A stretch of DNA of 64,000 bases from Paralichthys olivaceus. Taxonomy: Eukaryota; Chordata; Actinopteri; Pleuronectiformes; Paralichthyidae. Of the stretch, positions 13,901 to 26,449 are shown piece after piece (position 1 is the stretch's first letter; each line of letters begins with the position of its first letter). The notes under the pieces were generated by a model. That model ran no database searches and was not told the origin of the DNA. It saw only the letters and a program-made list of their open reading frames with translations. The stretch covers positions 8,448,501 to 8,512,500 of the forward strand of contig NC_091111.1 of NCBI RefSeq assembly GCF_024713975.1, read 5' to 3'. A program made the translations under genes and the position numbers.

Positions 13901-14836
13901 ATAAGATACTGTGCATTACATTTGTCACAATTCGTCTTTGCCTGCACTTGTTCCCTCCGCTGGATCATCTCCACTGCTATGATCTATGTCATAGCCATGT
14001 TTAGCTCCTGCCCTCCATCCACCCACCAGAGTCCTCAGACCCCACTTCACATGTGAATAGCAGCGTATTAAGTTTCTTCACAGCACCTGCCTGTGTGTCT
14101 CACTCTGGCCCACCAGTGCTGCTATCATCAGCTGTTATAACATTAGATTAGGAGTTGTGCGGTCCTTTATCTTGTTGTTAGCAAAGATTTCTGAACCAAT
14201 GTTTTTTGTAGTTTTTCGACTATTTCTGATCTTTGTTGTTTCTCTGCTTCTTCAGATTCAGAGGGTTGTGTTGAAATCTGATATGAGTGCTGGATGAGAC
14301 AGGCTTTATCTGGGACACGTGGAGAGTCGGATGGATGTGCATGGTCTTGAGCAAGGTAACCTTCCAAACTTTGGTATTGATTTAATGATTTTCTCAATGG
14401 GGCAGTGATCAATAAAATGGGGAGATGCAATCTTAGATTCAGCTTTTAAAGCTATACTGCTCATAGAAAGACAAACTCTTGGGAGCAGCTGTCTGGTGTT
14501 AATTCTTGGTACAGTTGTGTCACCCTCTTGGGCTGGGAGCAGAGGGGGGAGGCCTGGAACAGCTAACCAATAATAGTTAATCCAACATAACTGCTGGTTC
14601 TAGGTCTGAGGATTGGAGCTGACTAAGCAATGTAAAGCTGGACCCTGGCTCCTGATTGGTGCGTTCAAAACTGATCGTTGGACTGAGGACGAAGGAGATA
14701 CTCAATCAGTAGTTTTTCCTTGTCTGACATCGCCTGACCAAATCACTTTTGCAGATAGGTCAGAGACCGTCAGTTCATTTTCAGTTTCCAGGGGCTATGA
14801 TCAATGTGTAAACAGACTATTGCTAACTACACTTGT
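13901..14836. other. No gene seen
   Basis: Intergenic DNA. Short frames on both strands show no domain. Confidence 0.45.
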
Positions 14837-15033
14837 CAATCAATCAGATTTCATTTGCATAGCCCATATTCACAAATCACAATGTGTGTCATAGGGCTTA
14901 ACAAGGTGCGACATCCTCTGTCCTTAACCCTCAACAAGAAAACTACCCAAAAATATATATTAATAGGGAAAAAAAACGTAGAAACCTCAGAGAGCCACAT
15001 GTGAGGGATCCCTTTCCAACCACAGACAAAAGT
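14837..15033 (+). repeat. Dispersed teleost repeat starting CAATCAATCAGATTTCATTTG
   Basis: The succession ATAGCCCATATTCACAAATCACAA, CATAGGGCTTAACAAGG, CATCCTCTGTCCTTAACCCTC and GTAGAAACCTCAGAGAGCCACATGTGAGGGATCCC (read in pieces along 14850-15015) is one I recognise as a common teleost dispersed repeat. No coding capacity; class not assigned. Confidence 0.65.
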
Positions 15034-15860
15034 GCAAAAGATGCAGCGTTGTTTCTTCTTTATTTAAAGAAAATAAACCATCCAGTATTTTGAATTCTGA
15101 CTTCAACAGAGCTATTAAACATGAGCTTGGTGGTTGGTCTCATTTCCTGGAGAGCTCAGGTTCTGTTCATGGGCAACGGGTTGGCAGTAAAGAGGGTCAT
15201 CAATACTACTGGGACAAAGCTCGTCATGGTGGGACCTAAACTTCAGGACATTGCATTGACTCATATTTCCTCCCTGGTGGTGAATATAGCTGAACTTCTC
15301 CATAATGACACCTAACCTCACCCCTGTTGTAATCTTTCAACCCTTAAACAAAGTATTAATGTAGTAAATATTTAATATAAAGTCGTGTGGACTAAATATT
15401 TGTCCCTCAATGGGAGAGCCGAGTCCCCACATGTGATGATGTGAACAGATTTTAATCGTCTGCAGAAGACAGAAGAGCAGTAAACAGCTTTGCATTCGCA
15501 GCTCAGCGGTATTAGCGTCTGCTCATGAAGTAGGTGGTATTCCCACTCCTGAGCAGATCCACACGTCAGAAGTGCAGAGACGTGCGTCACGCAGGGCCCG
15601 CAGTGTGCGGCGCACTGCTGAGGCTCTGAGGTGGAGGAGGATGGGAGATAAGAGAAGTTGGACGGGGGCAGTGTATGTCAGGCTGCTCTTTGATCTCGAC
15701 TTTATCATCTTATGGCATTCATCTGACTGAATACTTCACCGTGAGCAGGATGATCAGAGGAGGGTTGATGCTGTCAGACTCGTCGTTATTAAAACCTTTT
15801 CTCTCGACAGTGATGAGAAGTCTTAACTGTCTGTAATTTGACCAAAGCTTTGTTTTTGAG
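15034..15860. other. No gene seen; CpG-containing stretch at 15.5-15.7 kb
   Basis: The segment 15540-15670 is richer in GC and CpG than its surroundings and contains the near-palindrome GTGTGCGGCGCAC. It could be a regulatory island, but nothing in it is diagnostic. Confidence 0.3.
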
Positions 15861-16015
15861 AGCAGTGCCCAGTGACATCTGCAACGGCCAGATCGCCGGA
15901 TAAATTGATCTCATAGCAACCACGTCGCCATGGCAACCAGGATACAGATGCCATGCTGAGGTGATATGCAGAGTGTCTGCCTGCCGGGCTGGCATTTTTT
16001 CCATTTGAGAAAAAA
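15861..16015. promoter_or_regulatory. Candidate regulatory element with an RFX X-box
   Basis: 15924-15937 reads GTCGCCATGGCAAC, a full-length X-box (two inverted half sites with a 2-base spacer) of the kind bound by RFX factors. It lies in repeat-free sequence of balanced composition. A second half site, ATAGCAAC, lies just upstream. The motif is seen; its function is inferred. Confidence 0.4.
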
Positions 16016-16710
16016 AAAAAAAAAAAACATAACTGAATGATTCATCTAGTTTCCATCCCTTAATTATTTTCCGCTTCACTGTCCTCCCACCATTTCCTGT
16101 CTGTTCTGCTAACTCAAATCACTTTTTAGCATTTCTCCAGCAGCTTGCTCCTCACTGTGGATCAGTGATGATTGTAAAAGTTGCTGAGCTTTGTAACTAG
16201 ATTGAGATATTTATCTCTCATACAAAACAAACAGTTCAATAACAGTTTCAGCTTAAGTGACAGTACAACATAGTGGTATAAAGGTATTGGCATTGAACTT
16301 TAATGTAGATTGCATGTCATTGTTATCAAACACTAATAACAAAGTGCATGACTCCATCTTTACACTGCAATGAAGAAATAACATATAATGATTTAAAATA
16401 TTTATATTTGTGGTTCAATTAAAGGAAAAATAACCACAAATACATTTTTCTATAGTTCTTATTATGTTTACTTCTATACAAATCCAACCCACTCTTTCAA
16501 AATGTATTTCTTTTTTATTGTTTAATATACATACATATATGGTATTATTATTATAGTTATCATTATTATTATTTAGAAATTACAGATCTCTCACATCATT
16601 TTAATTAATTAATTATTTTAAAGAGTTTAAAGAGTTTTGTATATCTGTACGTTTTATTCTTTTCAACCATAGACCATATATTTAAATTAAAAAATTTATT
16701 TGATGTGTAC
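16016..16710. other. No gene seen; very AT-rich
   Basis: AT-rich intergenic DNA with runs of ATT/TAT units near 16530-16620. No frame. Confidence 0.5.
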
Positions 16711-16866
16711 GTTGACTTTTTATTTTGGTCAATGTCCCATCAACTAACATGGAGGAGGTAGGGTTTATGAACTGTTCTGAAGCCAGCCCCCAGGGGCGAT
16801 CAAGACACTTTAACTTTACTTTAGGAAAGCTGTTATGTTCTGCAGCTTTATATACAGTCTATGATA
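16711..16866 (+). repeat. Interspersed repeat family B, copy 2 (5'-truncated)
   Basis: It matches copies at 4537 and 63247 through TTTGGTCAATGTCCCATC, ACTAACATGGAGGAGG, GGTTTATGA, CCAGGGGCGATCAAGAC and the terminal TATACAGTCTATG. The left third of the family is missing. Confidence 0.7.
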
Positions 16867-18299
16867 TGATCTTGTCTGTATTTGTCTTTATCTGTTTTAT
16901 TACTATGGTGCCTTCCCTGTAATTATAACAACAACAACAATAACAATAAATTATGCAAACCAGCCTGAAAGTAATTGTATAATATATTATATTAGGACAA
17001 ATTAGAAAATTCCAGTTGAAGACACATAAGACAGCATGTCTTTGAGCAACACACATGCCCATATGTACATTGAAGGAGTTGTGTGTGTAAACATTCCTTC
17101 TCTCCATGCTGGTTGCAAAGGGATGAAACACAATCCTCTGTCCTTGTGTGATCAGCTTCTGCACTTCTTTTTTTGTCCCTCTCAGCAGCTCAGCAAGGAA
17201 CACACCAGGCGTGTTTTTATTTGCACGTTTAGTTTGTGAGTTCAAACATTCTGTGGAAACACCATTATGTTTGTTCATGTTTGGTTGAGGTGGAAAAGTT
17301 GATGTATGGATAAAAAGAAAAATCCAATCAGTGCAATGGAAACCGACTCCCATCCATGAAGCGTGTGGTTTGAACTCCAATCAAGTTTCTATGAAGAAAT
17401 GAGAACATATAACACTTTTTAAATGAAAACATGAAAGAGACATAAATCCACATTTTCATCATGTTTTCCACATGGTTCTCCTTTGAGCTTTGACTGGTGC
17501 TCTTTCAATTACATGATCTCCCTCTGCCCTCAGTAGCAGAAGAGCTAACCTTATAGAATGTCGAAATGCAAAACAATAGCGTTTTCCTTTGCACATATTA
17601 TGGGAATTTGGTTAAAATATAGCTATATGATCATGGAAATGGCTGACTGGAGAAAAAGGTAAATCCTTAACCCAGACTGCTGAAGACTCATTTTAGCTTC
17701 AGCTGTATGTTTGCATAGAAGGACTGTGGAATTTGTCCCACCTCTATTAAATGCAGAATACGTAGCATGAAGAAATCCCCCTTTTATTAATACAACAGTG
17801 ACATGATTGAATGTGATCAGGCTCCATCGGTGCAGTGCACTGGGGCCTGTCAGCAGCAGGTGTTTCTCCATGTGCTGCCCCAGTTAAACTTTCACTCTCT
17901 GAAATACTCTTTTACCTTGGACTCTGCCTATAGGGAGCCTTGCTCGTGCAGCGTTCTACAGCCATGTGAGGTTAACAGAGTTTGAGACTGAGGAGATCGA
18001 CTTGCAGACAAAATGTCAAGTTCATGCTGGAAGGTATGTCATGTACAAACAACGGTAGAGATACGGGAAGAATTTATGGCAACAGAAAGAGGGAAGCAAG
18101 GAACTTAAAGCCAACTATAGAGACACATACTTGCACTTACAACTTGTTGTCTAGAAGACATGGGGAGACTCTTGGACAGCCCGACAGCAGTGACTTTCTC
18201 TGGTCCAATTAGATGTTGAAAGATTTCAGGAAACATGATAAATACTTCATTTTTGTAACTGCTAAGCTGGTGCAGTGTGATATTCAAGCAGAAATCAGT
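16867..18299. other. No gene seen
   Basis: AT-rich intergenic DNA. A 173-residue frame on the - strand (16859-17380) has no recognisable domain, is low in complexity near one end and has no supporting signals. Confidence 0.45.
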
Positions 18300-19027
18300 T
18301 CATTTTGGTCATCATGGACACCACCCATGATATGTCCAAAAGATACCAGCTGAATCATGTGCATATATATATAGTATGTGACCATCCAGACCAAAATGAC
18401 ATTGACCAGGTCAAGTGTTTCAATCGAAATCTTGCGGCGAGATGGGGAGTGCAGCCGAGTTAATGGAATTTTGCAATAAAGGATTTGATGAAGTTGCCAT
18501 TTCAGAATGAATGTCCTCATCACACCAGCCTGGGCATCATTAGAAAGCATCTCTCCCAGAGGATCACTTCTTTGTGTGAAGCTTGCGACCTGTTCTAGGT
18601 TATATCCACCCTGGCACCCTGAGCAGTGCAGGATGACGCACTGTGCCTCACGGACCACTGCAGCAGCGTGAGATTCCTGACCACTTTGCATTCAGAGCCT
18701 GCTTGAAAATCTGAAATAGCAAAACACTGATGGATCTGACCAAGATGTTCATTATGGACCACAGCAGCTCAGTGGCAGCAACATTTAATGATATTTGCAC
18801 AGTACTGCTGTTTCAGACCATATCATCATACCAGTCAGGGTGCTCCTTCTTCCAGCTCAAGTTGATTAATTCTAATTTTAAGGAGCAGCATGGGAAAGGA
18901 AAGACTCAGAGGCTTTGTTACACTCAGTACAGAACAACAGATCCAAGAATTTGGACTCTGGAAATTGTACTTGGAAAATGCCTATAATGTAACATTTTTA
19001 AAAGTCTCCATGCTAAATATCATATGA
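18300..19027 (+). pseudogene. Degraded hAT-family transposase
   Basis: Two pieces give the family. From 18308 the + strand reads VIMDTTHDMSKRYQLN, matching the hAT catalytic-core entry (an Asp after a hydrophobic run, then DxSxxxQL). From 18881 another frame reads RSSMGKERLRGFVTLSTEQ and stays open to 19024, matching the C-terminal hAT dimerisation segment (SxMxxERLxxLAxLSIE). The intervening sequence has stops and shifts, including a GTTATATCCACCCTGG stretch that looks like a decayed GYDGA motif. The copy is dead and short of the N-terminal zinc-finger part. It resembles the ZMYM/ZBED-like hAT group, but that is a guess. Confidence 0.65.
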
Positions 19028-22000
19028 GGCTTCTAATGACTTCTAATTCTTTTTAATCTACATGTCAGCATTAGTTTTGAACTCCTCCTTCCTTAAGTTT
19101 AAGTCGCTGTCACACAATGAATTGTACCTGCTCACCATAGTGCAAGAACAAGCCATTGTGACACGGAATGGGAAAGATGAACCATTTCCAAAATGAAAAA
19201 GTGTATTGAAGCTATTATTTAAAGGTAAGATTGTTGCATAATGTTGCTTTAATAGTTGCTTCAGTAGTTGTACATGTGGTAAATGTGCTAGTCACATGTT
19301 ATTCTGCTGTTGCCACTGTATAGTAAACCTGCGCCACATTGGTTATTTGTATGCTGTACTACTTCAAATGCCTTGAATACAACTAAAGTTGACTGTTTAG
19401 AGAGCATGTGCTTTATTTGTCTCCTGAGCTTTGGTTTCACAGTGATTCCTCTCACATTTTTTTTACTTCAAATGAATCGAACATTATATACATTACATAT
19501 ATATATATATATATTTATGACAGAAAATAAGCATCATACCTCCATTTGTATTAATGTAGTGTAAATCATAATCAGACACCATTGTGTCATCTCTGGTGAG
19601 TCTCCCTGTTAAAAATGTCTCCTCACTGCCCCTTTGATTCTTCCAGTCTCATTATTATTGCTTATGTGTGCACAGCTTATGAAACTCCCTCCAAACCCCT
19701 AGTGTTAATGTCTTGCCTGTTCTATTTATTATTAATCTGCTGTATGTTGTTATGCAATCTGTGTTTCTATACATCACATGAGACTTCTAAGGAACAGAGA
19801 TCCCTGCTCCACAATCCTCAGACTGGATTTTTATTAAAACTCCATCTTGTTCCTGACAGATGTGTTTTTTTTTTGTGTCGTCAGATTTCTCTGAAACTGT
19901 CAGCACCTGTTTGAATCATTTTGTACTTTCACCCCCCCCCCCGTGATAAACAGGGAACTGTAAAGTGTGTCATCGTGTCTCTCCACACGGACACACTGTC
20001 CCATGGCTGAAAACCTTGTTTTTCTGCATCATATGACTTCAAGGGCTCGCAGCTAAATTTAAAGTCATGGGATTGGCCAGATAAACAGATTTTATTTGAA
20101 CCAACAGTGGCGCTTCTAGCTCGAATGGTACCCAGGGTGAACCCCCCCCCCCCCCCCCCCCCCCCCATTCTAATGACGAAACTGTGAGAAATCTTCTCCG
20201 ATTGTTGTGTAAGTTAGCTGGATACAACCAACAGAACATTGTTGCCCTTTGTGTAATGACATAACAAGCATTACATTCTAATAATAAATGTCCTACTAGC
20301 CTATTTCTTTGCATCGTAATACGATTCCTTATAAAGAGATGGAATAGCTGACAATGGTGGAATGTAACTAAGTACATGTACCCAAATATTGTACCTGAGC
20401 ACAAACCTGACATACCTGTGCTTTTCTCAGTCAATTATTTTTATAAGGGTGCTTTTACTACTTTAGTTATCAACTTAGTAAATTGATCAATTAGTGGAAG
20501 GCCATGGGTTTCTTTTCTGAATTTTTTTGTTTTTATTATATAAGTCTTCATCATCATCAAAACACCAAATTAGTTCTTTTAGAAGAATAGTACACAAGTA
20601 GTGTTCATTGGGGTTTTGGAGCCTCTTACCTGCTCTGAAACAGGATTGAAAACTTTAAAGTTGTGGCACAGAAAACCAAAAGAGTGAGCTGAAAGATACC
20701 AAAATGCAAGTGTCAAATTTTTAAACACGTTATAACATTGCCAAAATATTCCTCTTTGGCGCCATCTTACCTTGGGCATTTTGTTGTAATTTATATTTTA
20801 TTGTCCTAGATTACACCACCTTAGAATTTCCCAGAATGCTACGAGAGTGATGATGATCTGAGTCAACAGGTAGTGACTGAGAGTCTGCACAAAAGATATT
20901 GTTCTGTTATCACATTTTGACAAAGAGGATAAAGTATGAAAACGCGTGATGATTTTATGTTTTTTATTTCATTTCATTGCAACAAGCTGCCTCCAATGCA
21001 ATAACATGGATTATGGTTTATAACGGTCAAATATATGTACCCAATAACTGACTGAATAATTAAAAACCTGAATTAGAAGAAAAGCAAACATGTGATCATT
21101 TGTTTGATTTATTGACAAAGATGGACACAAAATGCAACGCATGTTAGACACGATGAAGACACAACTGAAAGAAAATTACAGGCAGGTAATGGTAGCAAAA
21201 ACAACAAAAATGCAGAAGAAGCCACAAAAACGGAAATACTCAATCCACTTATTTGTTCTTAAGTAAAATATTATTGGTATTGGATTTATTTTTTTTACAT
21301 TAGTGACAGAAAAGAAAAGAAAAATAAAGTCAGTGAGCGAAGACAGTGGTAGGGAGGAGAGGTTGGCAGATTATTTAGCCAAAGGCAAGATGCTGTTTCT
21401 GAAATGCGAGAGGGCTCAGACCAGACTAGAGGGAACAGATACATGTCTGGCACATTTTGTGACTCGTGAGTCATTGTCGAAGAAACCGTTGTCCCCTGGA
21501 GTCAGTGCCCGGTACTGATCTAACGAGAGATTTCCACGAGGACAAAATCACAGGCGCTTCTTGTGTACATCTCAACAGTCTTCTATTCAAGTGAGTATAT
21601 GTCAATACACAGTTCGGCCACAGTGGACAAACATAAACTTCAGAGATATCTCAGAGCAGGTGGGTTAAGATGAATTTTCTGCGTTTTCTCTATAAAAATG
21701 TATTTTCATCTTGTTTGTGGCATGTTTGAAGACTATGACACCAATCTCTGTTAAATTCCTGCAACAAGGCAAATGACACAAGTCTGAATTGTGCAAGAAA
21801 TGATGAAAGTCGATTTAAAGATAACATTTCTGACAAAGCTTTGTGATGCTTGATAGTGAGGATTTCTGACTTTTTTTTCCACGTCATCAATTAGTGTCAG
21901 GTCACCACTGAAACTTTCAAAAGGTCTTTCGTCAGACAACACCGATTGACTGACCCTCTTTCTTTTTATCACTTCATCACTGTGTTTGCTCCTGAAGGCC

Positions 22001-22296
22001 TGTAATTGATTTAGACAGGGGAGGTTTACATGGGGACAGACTTTTCTTTTTTTCCCTCATATCTCTCTTTGAAACAGTGCAGAGTTATGAGGACAGAAGG
22101 GGAGGCCAGGGTCGGGCACGTCAGCCGTCAACGCTCTACCTCCTGCATGACGCTGACACGAAAAGGAGCCAACCGAGGCATGAATGGACCTGAACACATT
22201 TTAAAAAAGCACATGGCGGAGGGAGACCAGGCCCACGTGGGATCTACAGTAATCACATTGCTCTCTAATCCTAATTGTACATGGCAGGGGTGTCTT
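19028..22296. other. No gene seen; simple-sequence tracts
   Basis: Intergenic. Contains (AT)n at about 19496-19514, a 10-base C run at about 19931 and a 25-base pure C run at 20142-20166. No frame with domain or splice support. Confidence 0.5.
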
Positions 22297-23150
<854 letters not shown>

Positions 23151-23171
23151 TCATGGATGAGTGATCTGACA

Positions 23172-23177
23172 TTTATT
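23172..23177 (-). terminator. Polyadenylation signal AATAAA of dio3
   Basis: On the - strand this reads TAATAAATG, 110 bases beyond the SECIS element and about 615 bases beyond the stop codon. It puts the transcript end near 23150-23160. Confidence 0.7.
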
Positions 23178-23282
23178 AGAAACATTTGTTCAGTTACACA
23201 TTGTTGTCAACATGTTACACACATGGTTTGGCGCACGGAGGAGGACGAAGGGCTTCCCCGTTAATATGGACCCGCTCCTGGT

Positions 23283-23349
23283 GTCAGGGAAAAGATCAGT
23301 GTCGGTTCTCTGGCTGCGCCTTTTAAAAACCGACCTTCATAGAAACACC
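23283..23349 (-). promoter_or_regulatory. dio3: SECIS element in the dio3 3' UTR
   Basis: On the - strand the 5' quartet ATGA (23340-23337) is followed by the stem GTCGGTT, an apical region starting TTTAAAA, the mini-stem GGC-GCA-GCC, the pairing arm AACCGAC (7 of 7 pairs) and TGA (23298-23296). Flanking GGTGT and ACACC can form the lower helix. The conserved apical AA and the extra mini-hairpin fit a form 2 SECIS. It directs the TGA at 24204-24202 to be read as selenocysteine through SBP2 and EEFSEC. Its place about 450 nt after the stop codon fits the family. Confidence 0.88.
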
Positions 23350-23378
23350 ATGAGAGGAGCGACATATTAACATGAGCG

Positions 23379-23392
23379 CGCACACACGCACG

Positions 23393-23458
<66 letters not shown>
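23379..23458. repeat. (AC)n microsatellite inside the dio3 3' UTR
   Basis: About 80 bp of AC with CG-containing variants at the left end. Transcribed as (GU)n, it lies between the dio3 stop codon and the SECIS, about 40 nt before the SECIS quartet. Confidence 0.95.
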
Positions 23459-23461
<3 letters not shown>

Positions 23462-23790
23462 GAAAAATAGAGTGATCACTAATTGAATCCAGTTTCCACT
23501 TATCCAACACTTTTTCATACAAAAAAAATCGCTATTAGCAATTAATCAATTACGATCGAGACAAGCACAATGAGTCAACTTATCAATGTTTCAGTATATC
23601 AGCCTGGGGAGAGGCTTCAGCGTGATTTCAGGCGATGAGTCCTGTTTATGTCTTTATGTCTTTACGCGTGAAAAATAAACCAACACAATGTGCCCTGTGA
23701 GAGCATTTGATAGCAGCATCTGATAGTTTGCACTGTGGGCTGGACACTGAGGCAGAATGGGCAGAGCAGCAGGCGGTTCAGCATCCTCAG

Positions 23791-24597
23791 CTACACATGG
23801 AGCACCGGTGTCTTGGAATTCACCAGGTCGCTCCTGTACTGCTCCAGCCAGTCCCTGAGCCCCGATATTTGGTATCCCTCCGGACCCCTGCCCCCCTGGT
23901 ACACCACCCGCTCGTCCCTCACGATGTAAAGTCTCTCAAAGTAGGCTCCGTACGCGGCGTTGGACGAGTTGTCCATGTTGTCCACCACCACGTTGCCCCC
24001 GGGCACCTCGCTGAGCATCAGCTGCGCGGCTCGGAGCCGGTCCTCCAGGCAGCGGTGCTTGGGGATCTGATACGGCGCGTCCGAGCTCACCCAGCCGTCC
24101 GAAGGATGCGCCTCCTCGATATATACAACTAAAAAGTCCGCAATGTCCGCGTACTGGCTCACGACGCGCTGAAACGCGGCCAGGCGCGTCATGAACGGGG
24201 GTCAGGAGCAGCTGCCAAAGTTAAGAATGAGCGGTCTCTTCCCTTTCATGCAGTCCAGGATCCGGACCTGCCGCCCCTCCTGCACCAGCACCACCTCGGT
24301 GTTGGGCGCCGCGCGTCCGAGGTGCGCGGATTTGAAAAAGTCCAGCCTCTGGCCGTACCACACAGCCCTGAGGGACTCCAAGGTGAACATCTTGTTGGAG
24401 TCGGAGACGCACACCGGCGGGTCGTCCGGGCCGTCCTGCCTCTCCCCCATTTTCAGCAGCACTTTTTTCCTGATGCACAAGAAATCCAGGAGCCAGAGCA
24501 TGACGGCGGCCAGGAGGAACCGGGGCAGCAGCATCAGGCACAGCGCCGCATGCTTCAGCGCCCTCGCCATTTGGACACCGCCGGAGTCGTGCACCAT
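23791..24597 (-). CDS. dio3: Type 3 iodothyronine deiodinase (selenoprotein)
   Basis: It removes the inner-ring 5-iodine, turning T4 into reverse T3 and T3 into T2, so it inactivates thyroid hormone; it is a single-pass membrane enzyme with a thioredoxin-like fold. The gene is a single exon of 268 residues. The start ATG at 24597 (MVHDSGGVQ) is in a good context (GAGATGG); the frame is open further up, but only through a TTG. A hydrophobic anchor covers residues 17-42. The active site reads SCS-Sec-PPF with TGA at 24204-24202 (residue 132). Conserved histidines are H164 ([11 protein letters not shown]) and H181 (IPKHRC). The frame ends at TAA/TGA-type stop 23793-23791 after VLHV. Ordinary gene finding would split it into two pieces at the TGA. 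Much GC-richer than its surroundings. Teleosts have two dio3 copies; which one this is I cannot say. Confidence 0.97.
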
Positions 24598-24704
24598 CTC
24601 TTTCCCCCCCAAGACGATGGGATGCGACTTGGCCGGCGAAAGAGACAAACTAGTATTTAGTCACCTTTACCCATTGGAGAAACTATCTGACGCACACAGG
24701 CGCC

Positions 24705-24713
24705 CTTTTTATA
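24705..24713 (-). promoter_or_regulatory. dio3: TATA box of dio3
   Basis: TATAAAAAG on the - strand, about 108 bases before the start ATG. This places transcription start near 24680 and gives a 5' UTR of about 80 nt. A TATA-driven, intronless unit fits what is known of DIO3 genes. Confidence 0.75.
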
Positions 24714-24754
24714 GGTACAGCAGAATTTGAATAATGGAAAAAAAGAAAAAAAAA

Positions 24755-24780
24755 CACGCCTCCGGTACCCGCACCGCCCA
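24755..24780 (-). promoter_or_regulatory. GC-box pair upstream of the dio3 TATA box
   Basis: On the - strand TGGGCGGTGC (24780-24771) and GGAGGCGTG (about 24762-24754) lie 45-70 bases upstream of the TATA box. They resemble Sp/KLF sites. Inference from motif and place only. Confidence 0.4.
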
Positions 24781-26449
24781 CTCACATGGTGGGGATTACC
24801 TCCCGTCAACTCCGGGCTTCGAACATCCAGGGAGAGTCTGGAACACGGTGTCCAGTCCACACGTGAAGACTCAACATGACAGCGCGTGGATCTCTCTCAT
24901 CCCGTCGTGACACAGCAGCAGCAGTGTGATCTGTCTGAAGCTGGACGCACAGATGCTCCTGAAAGTCACGAAAGAGAGAAACATTTGACTTCACGTCATT
25001 TCTGCCTGTGAACTCAGATCTGTGTTGAACGTGTGCAGGAGCCTCTGTGGCCACTAGACGGCGCTGGTTTCCTACACACCGCAAAGACCTGGATGAGTCA
25101 TTCGGTGATCCGCCTCAGAGCTCACCCAACACCCAGAGAGATACAGAGAGGCAGCATGAACCTGCCACACCAGTTTCATAATATGACACGTTTTCGGTAA
25201 ATTACAGGTCAGGTTTTCTTTTGACCACCTTTTACAAAGCAATACAACAATTATTTTGCACCTTGACGACCTGGCAAACAGGCTTCTCAGCCTCAAACGC
25301 TGGAGTAAATGTCAAACAAAATTCAATAGAGAAATATTGCCTTGTGTTTTGTAATCTCATCTAATCTGCAGAGATATAAAGCGCTGACAGTTTGGTCTTA
25401 ACATGACCGTCGCGTGAACGTCAGCCATATTACCTCACTTTGAAACTTCCCACTTTTTCACAGGTGTTGACAGGAAGGCATACGTACACACAGTATGACA
25501 GCAGATCTGTTAGTGCTGGCATGTGTATGACTTTTCATCCTGAACCTCCCAACCCCTCCCTGCCACTGTGTGTGTGTTTTTAATCAATGTCCCTTCTTGT
25601 CCCCTCCTGTCTTCCTCTACCCTCCTGTGTGCCCTTGTGTCTCCTCCACAAACAGATGGAAAAATAAAGCCCAATATCGTCAACACAAACTGCCCTGTTA
25701 CTATGGATATTTTAGCTTTTAATGCGTGTTATTATCCCAATTGGCAGAAACTTACATCAGAGAAACGGAGGGGACGCTGACCCTAATAGCAGACGGCGGT
25801 ACTGAGGGAGTAGCACACAGAGGTGGAGGGAGATGTCAGGACAACAGAGAGAGGAGAGAAGATTTATATAAGTGAGAAAAGTGGCATCTGGAGATAGCAG
25901 ACAAGAGGAGAAGGGAGGAGGCAGACGTGTGAAGAGCTCCTTCATCAGGTTGCGGAGAAAAATACAAGCACTCGATGAGGTGGTGTAGTCCTCTGATTTA
26001 TGAAATGTCTGGGCCATGTGAGGACATACCATAAACAGATTCATTGTACTTCAGAATCAGACGTGAACGCACAAGTGTGATGATTCAAGCTGAATCACAA
26101 GGGAGACATTTTCCTCACCCTCTCACCTGGACACACACGACAGAGAGAGCTGCAAGGCTTTAAATCCTGGGTCACACTATCTCTCAGATATGATAACGTC
26201 ACATTCACCAACGTGGTTGCTGAGATGTGAGAATGCGGCCTTATCACTAACACTGAAGTCCTCTGAGGCAAGAAGCAAACAGCCGATGAACAGAAAAACC
26301 AACAGTTTAGGGTGAGTTCATAAGATTTACTATCTGTGAGCCTTCATGTGATCAAGAACCCTAGATAGCAGCCTTCTTGTGCTACTGATATCACTCATTA
26401 CAGAGACTCTAACTGTCTCAATTATTTAAACACAAACTAGACAAATGCA
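24781..26449. other. Upstream flank of dio3; no gene seen
   Basis: Moderately GC-rich to about 25100, then ordinary. ACGTCA at about 24990 resembles a CRE half site. AGGTCA (25207) and TTGACC (25222) lie in inverted orientation with a spacer near 10, not a standard hormone-receptor element. No supported frame. Confidence 0.4.

Noticed and set aside
16859..17380. 173-residue - strand frame
   Set aside because: No domain, odd composition at the end (runs of Cys and Tyr from TTG/ATA repeats), no start context or splice support.
23707..24132. 141-residue + strand frame
   Set aside because: Antisense shadow of the GC-rich dio3 coding sequence; the - strand carries the true protein.
24661..24680. 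CCAAT box of dio3 (ATTGG on the + strand)
   Set aside because: It lies downstream of the TATA box, at or after the expected start of transcription.
24191..24730. 112-179 residue + strand frames opposite dio3
   Set aside because: Also antisense shadows. A real antisense transcript cannot be excluded, but no coding case exists.
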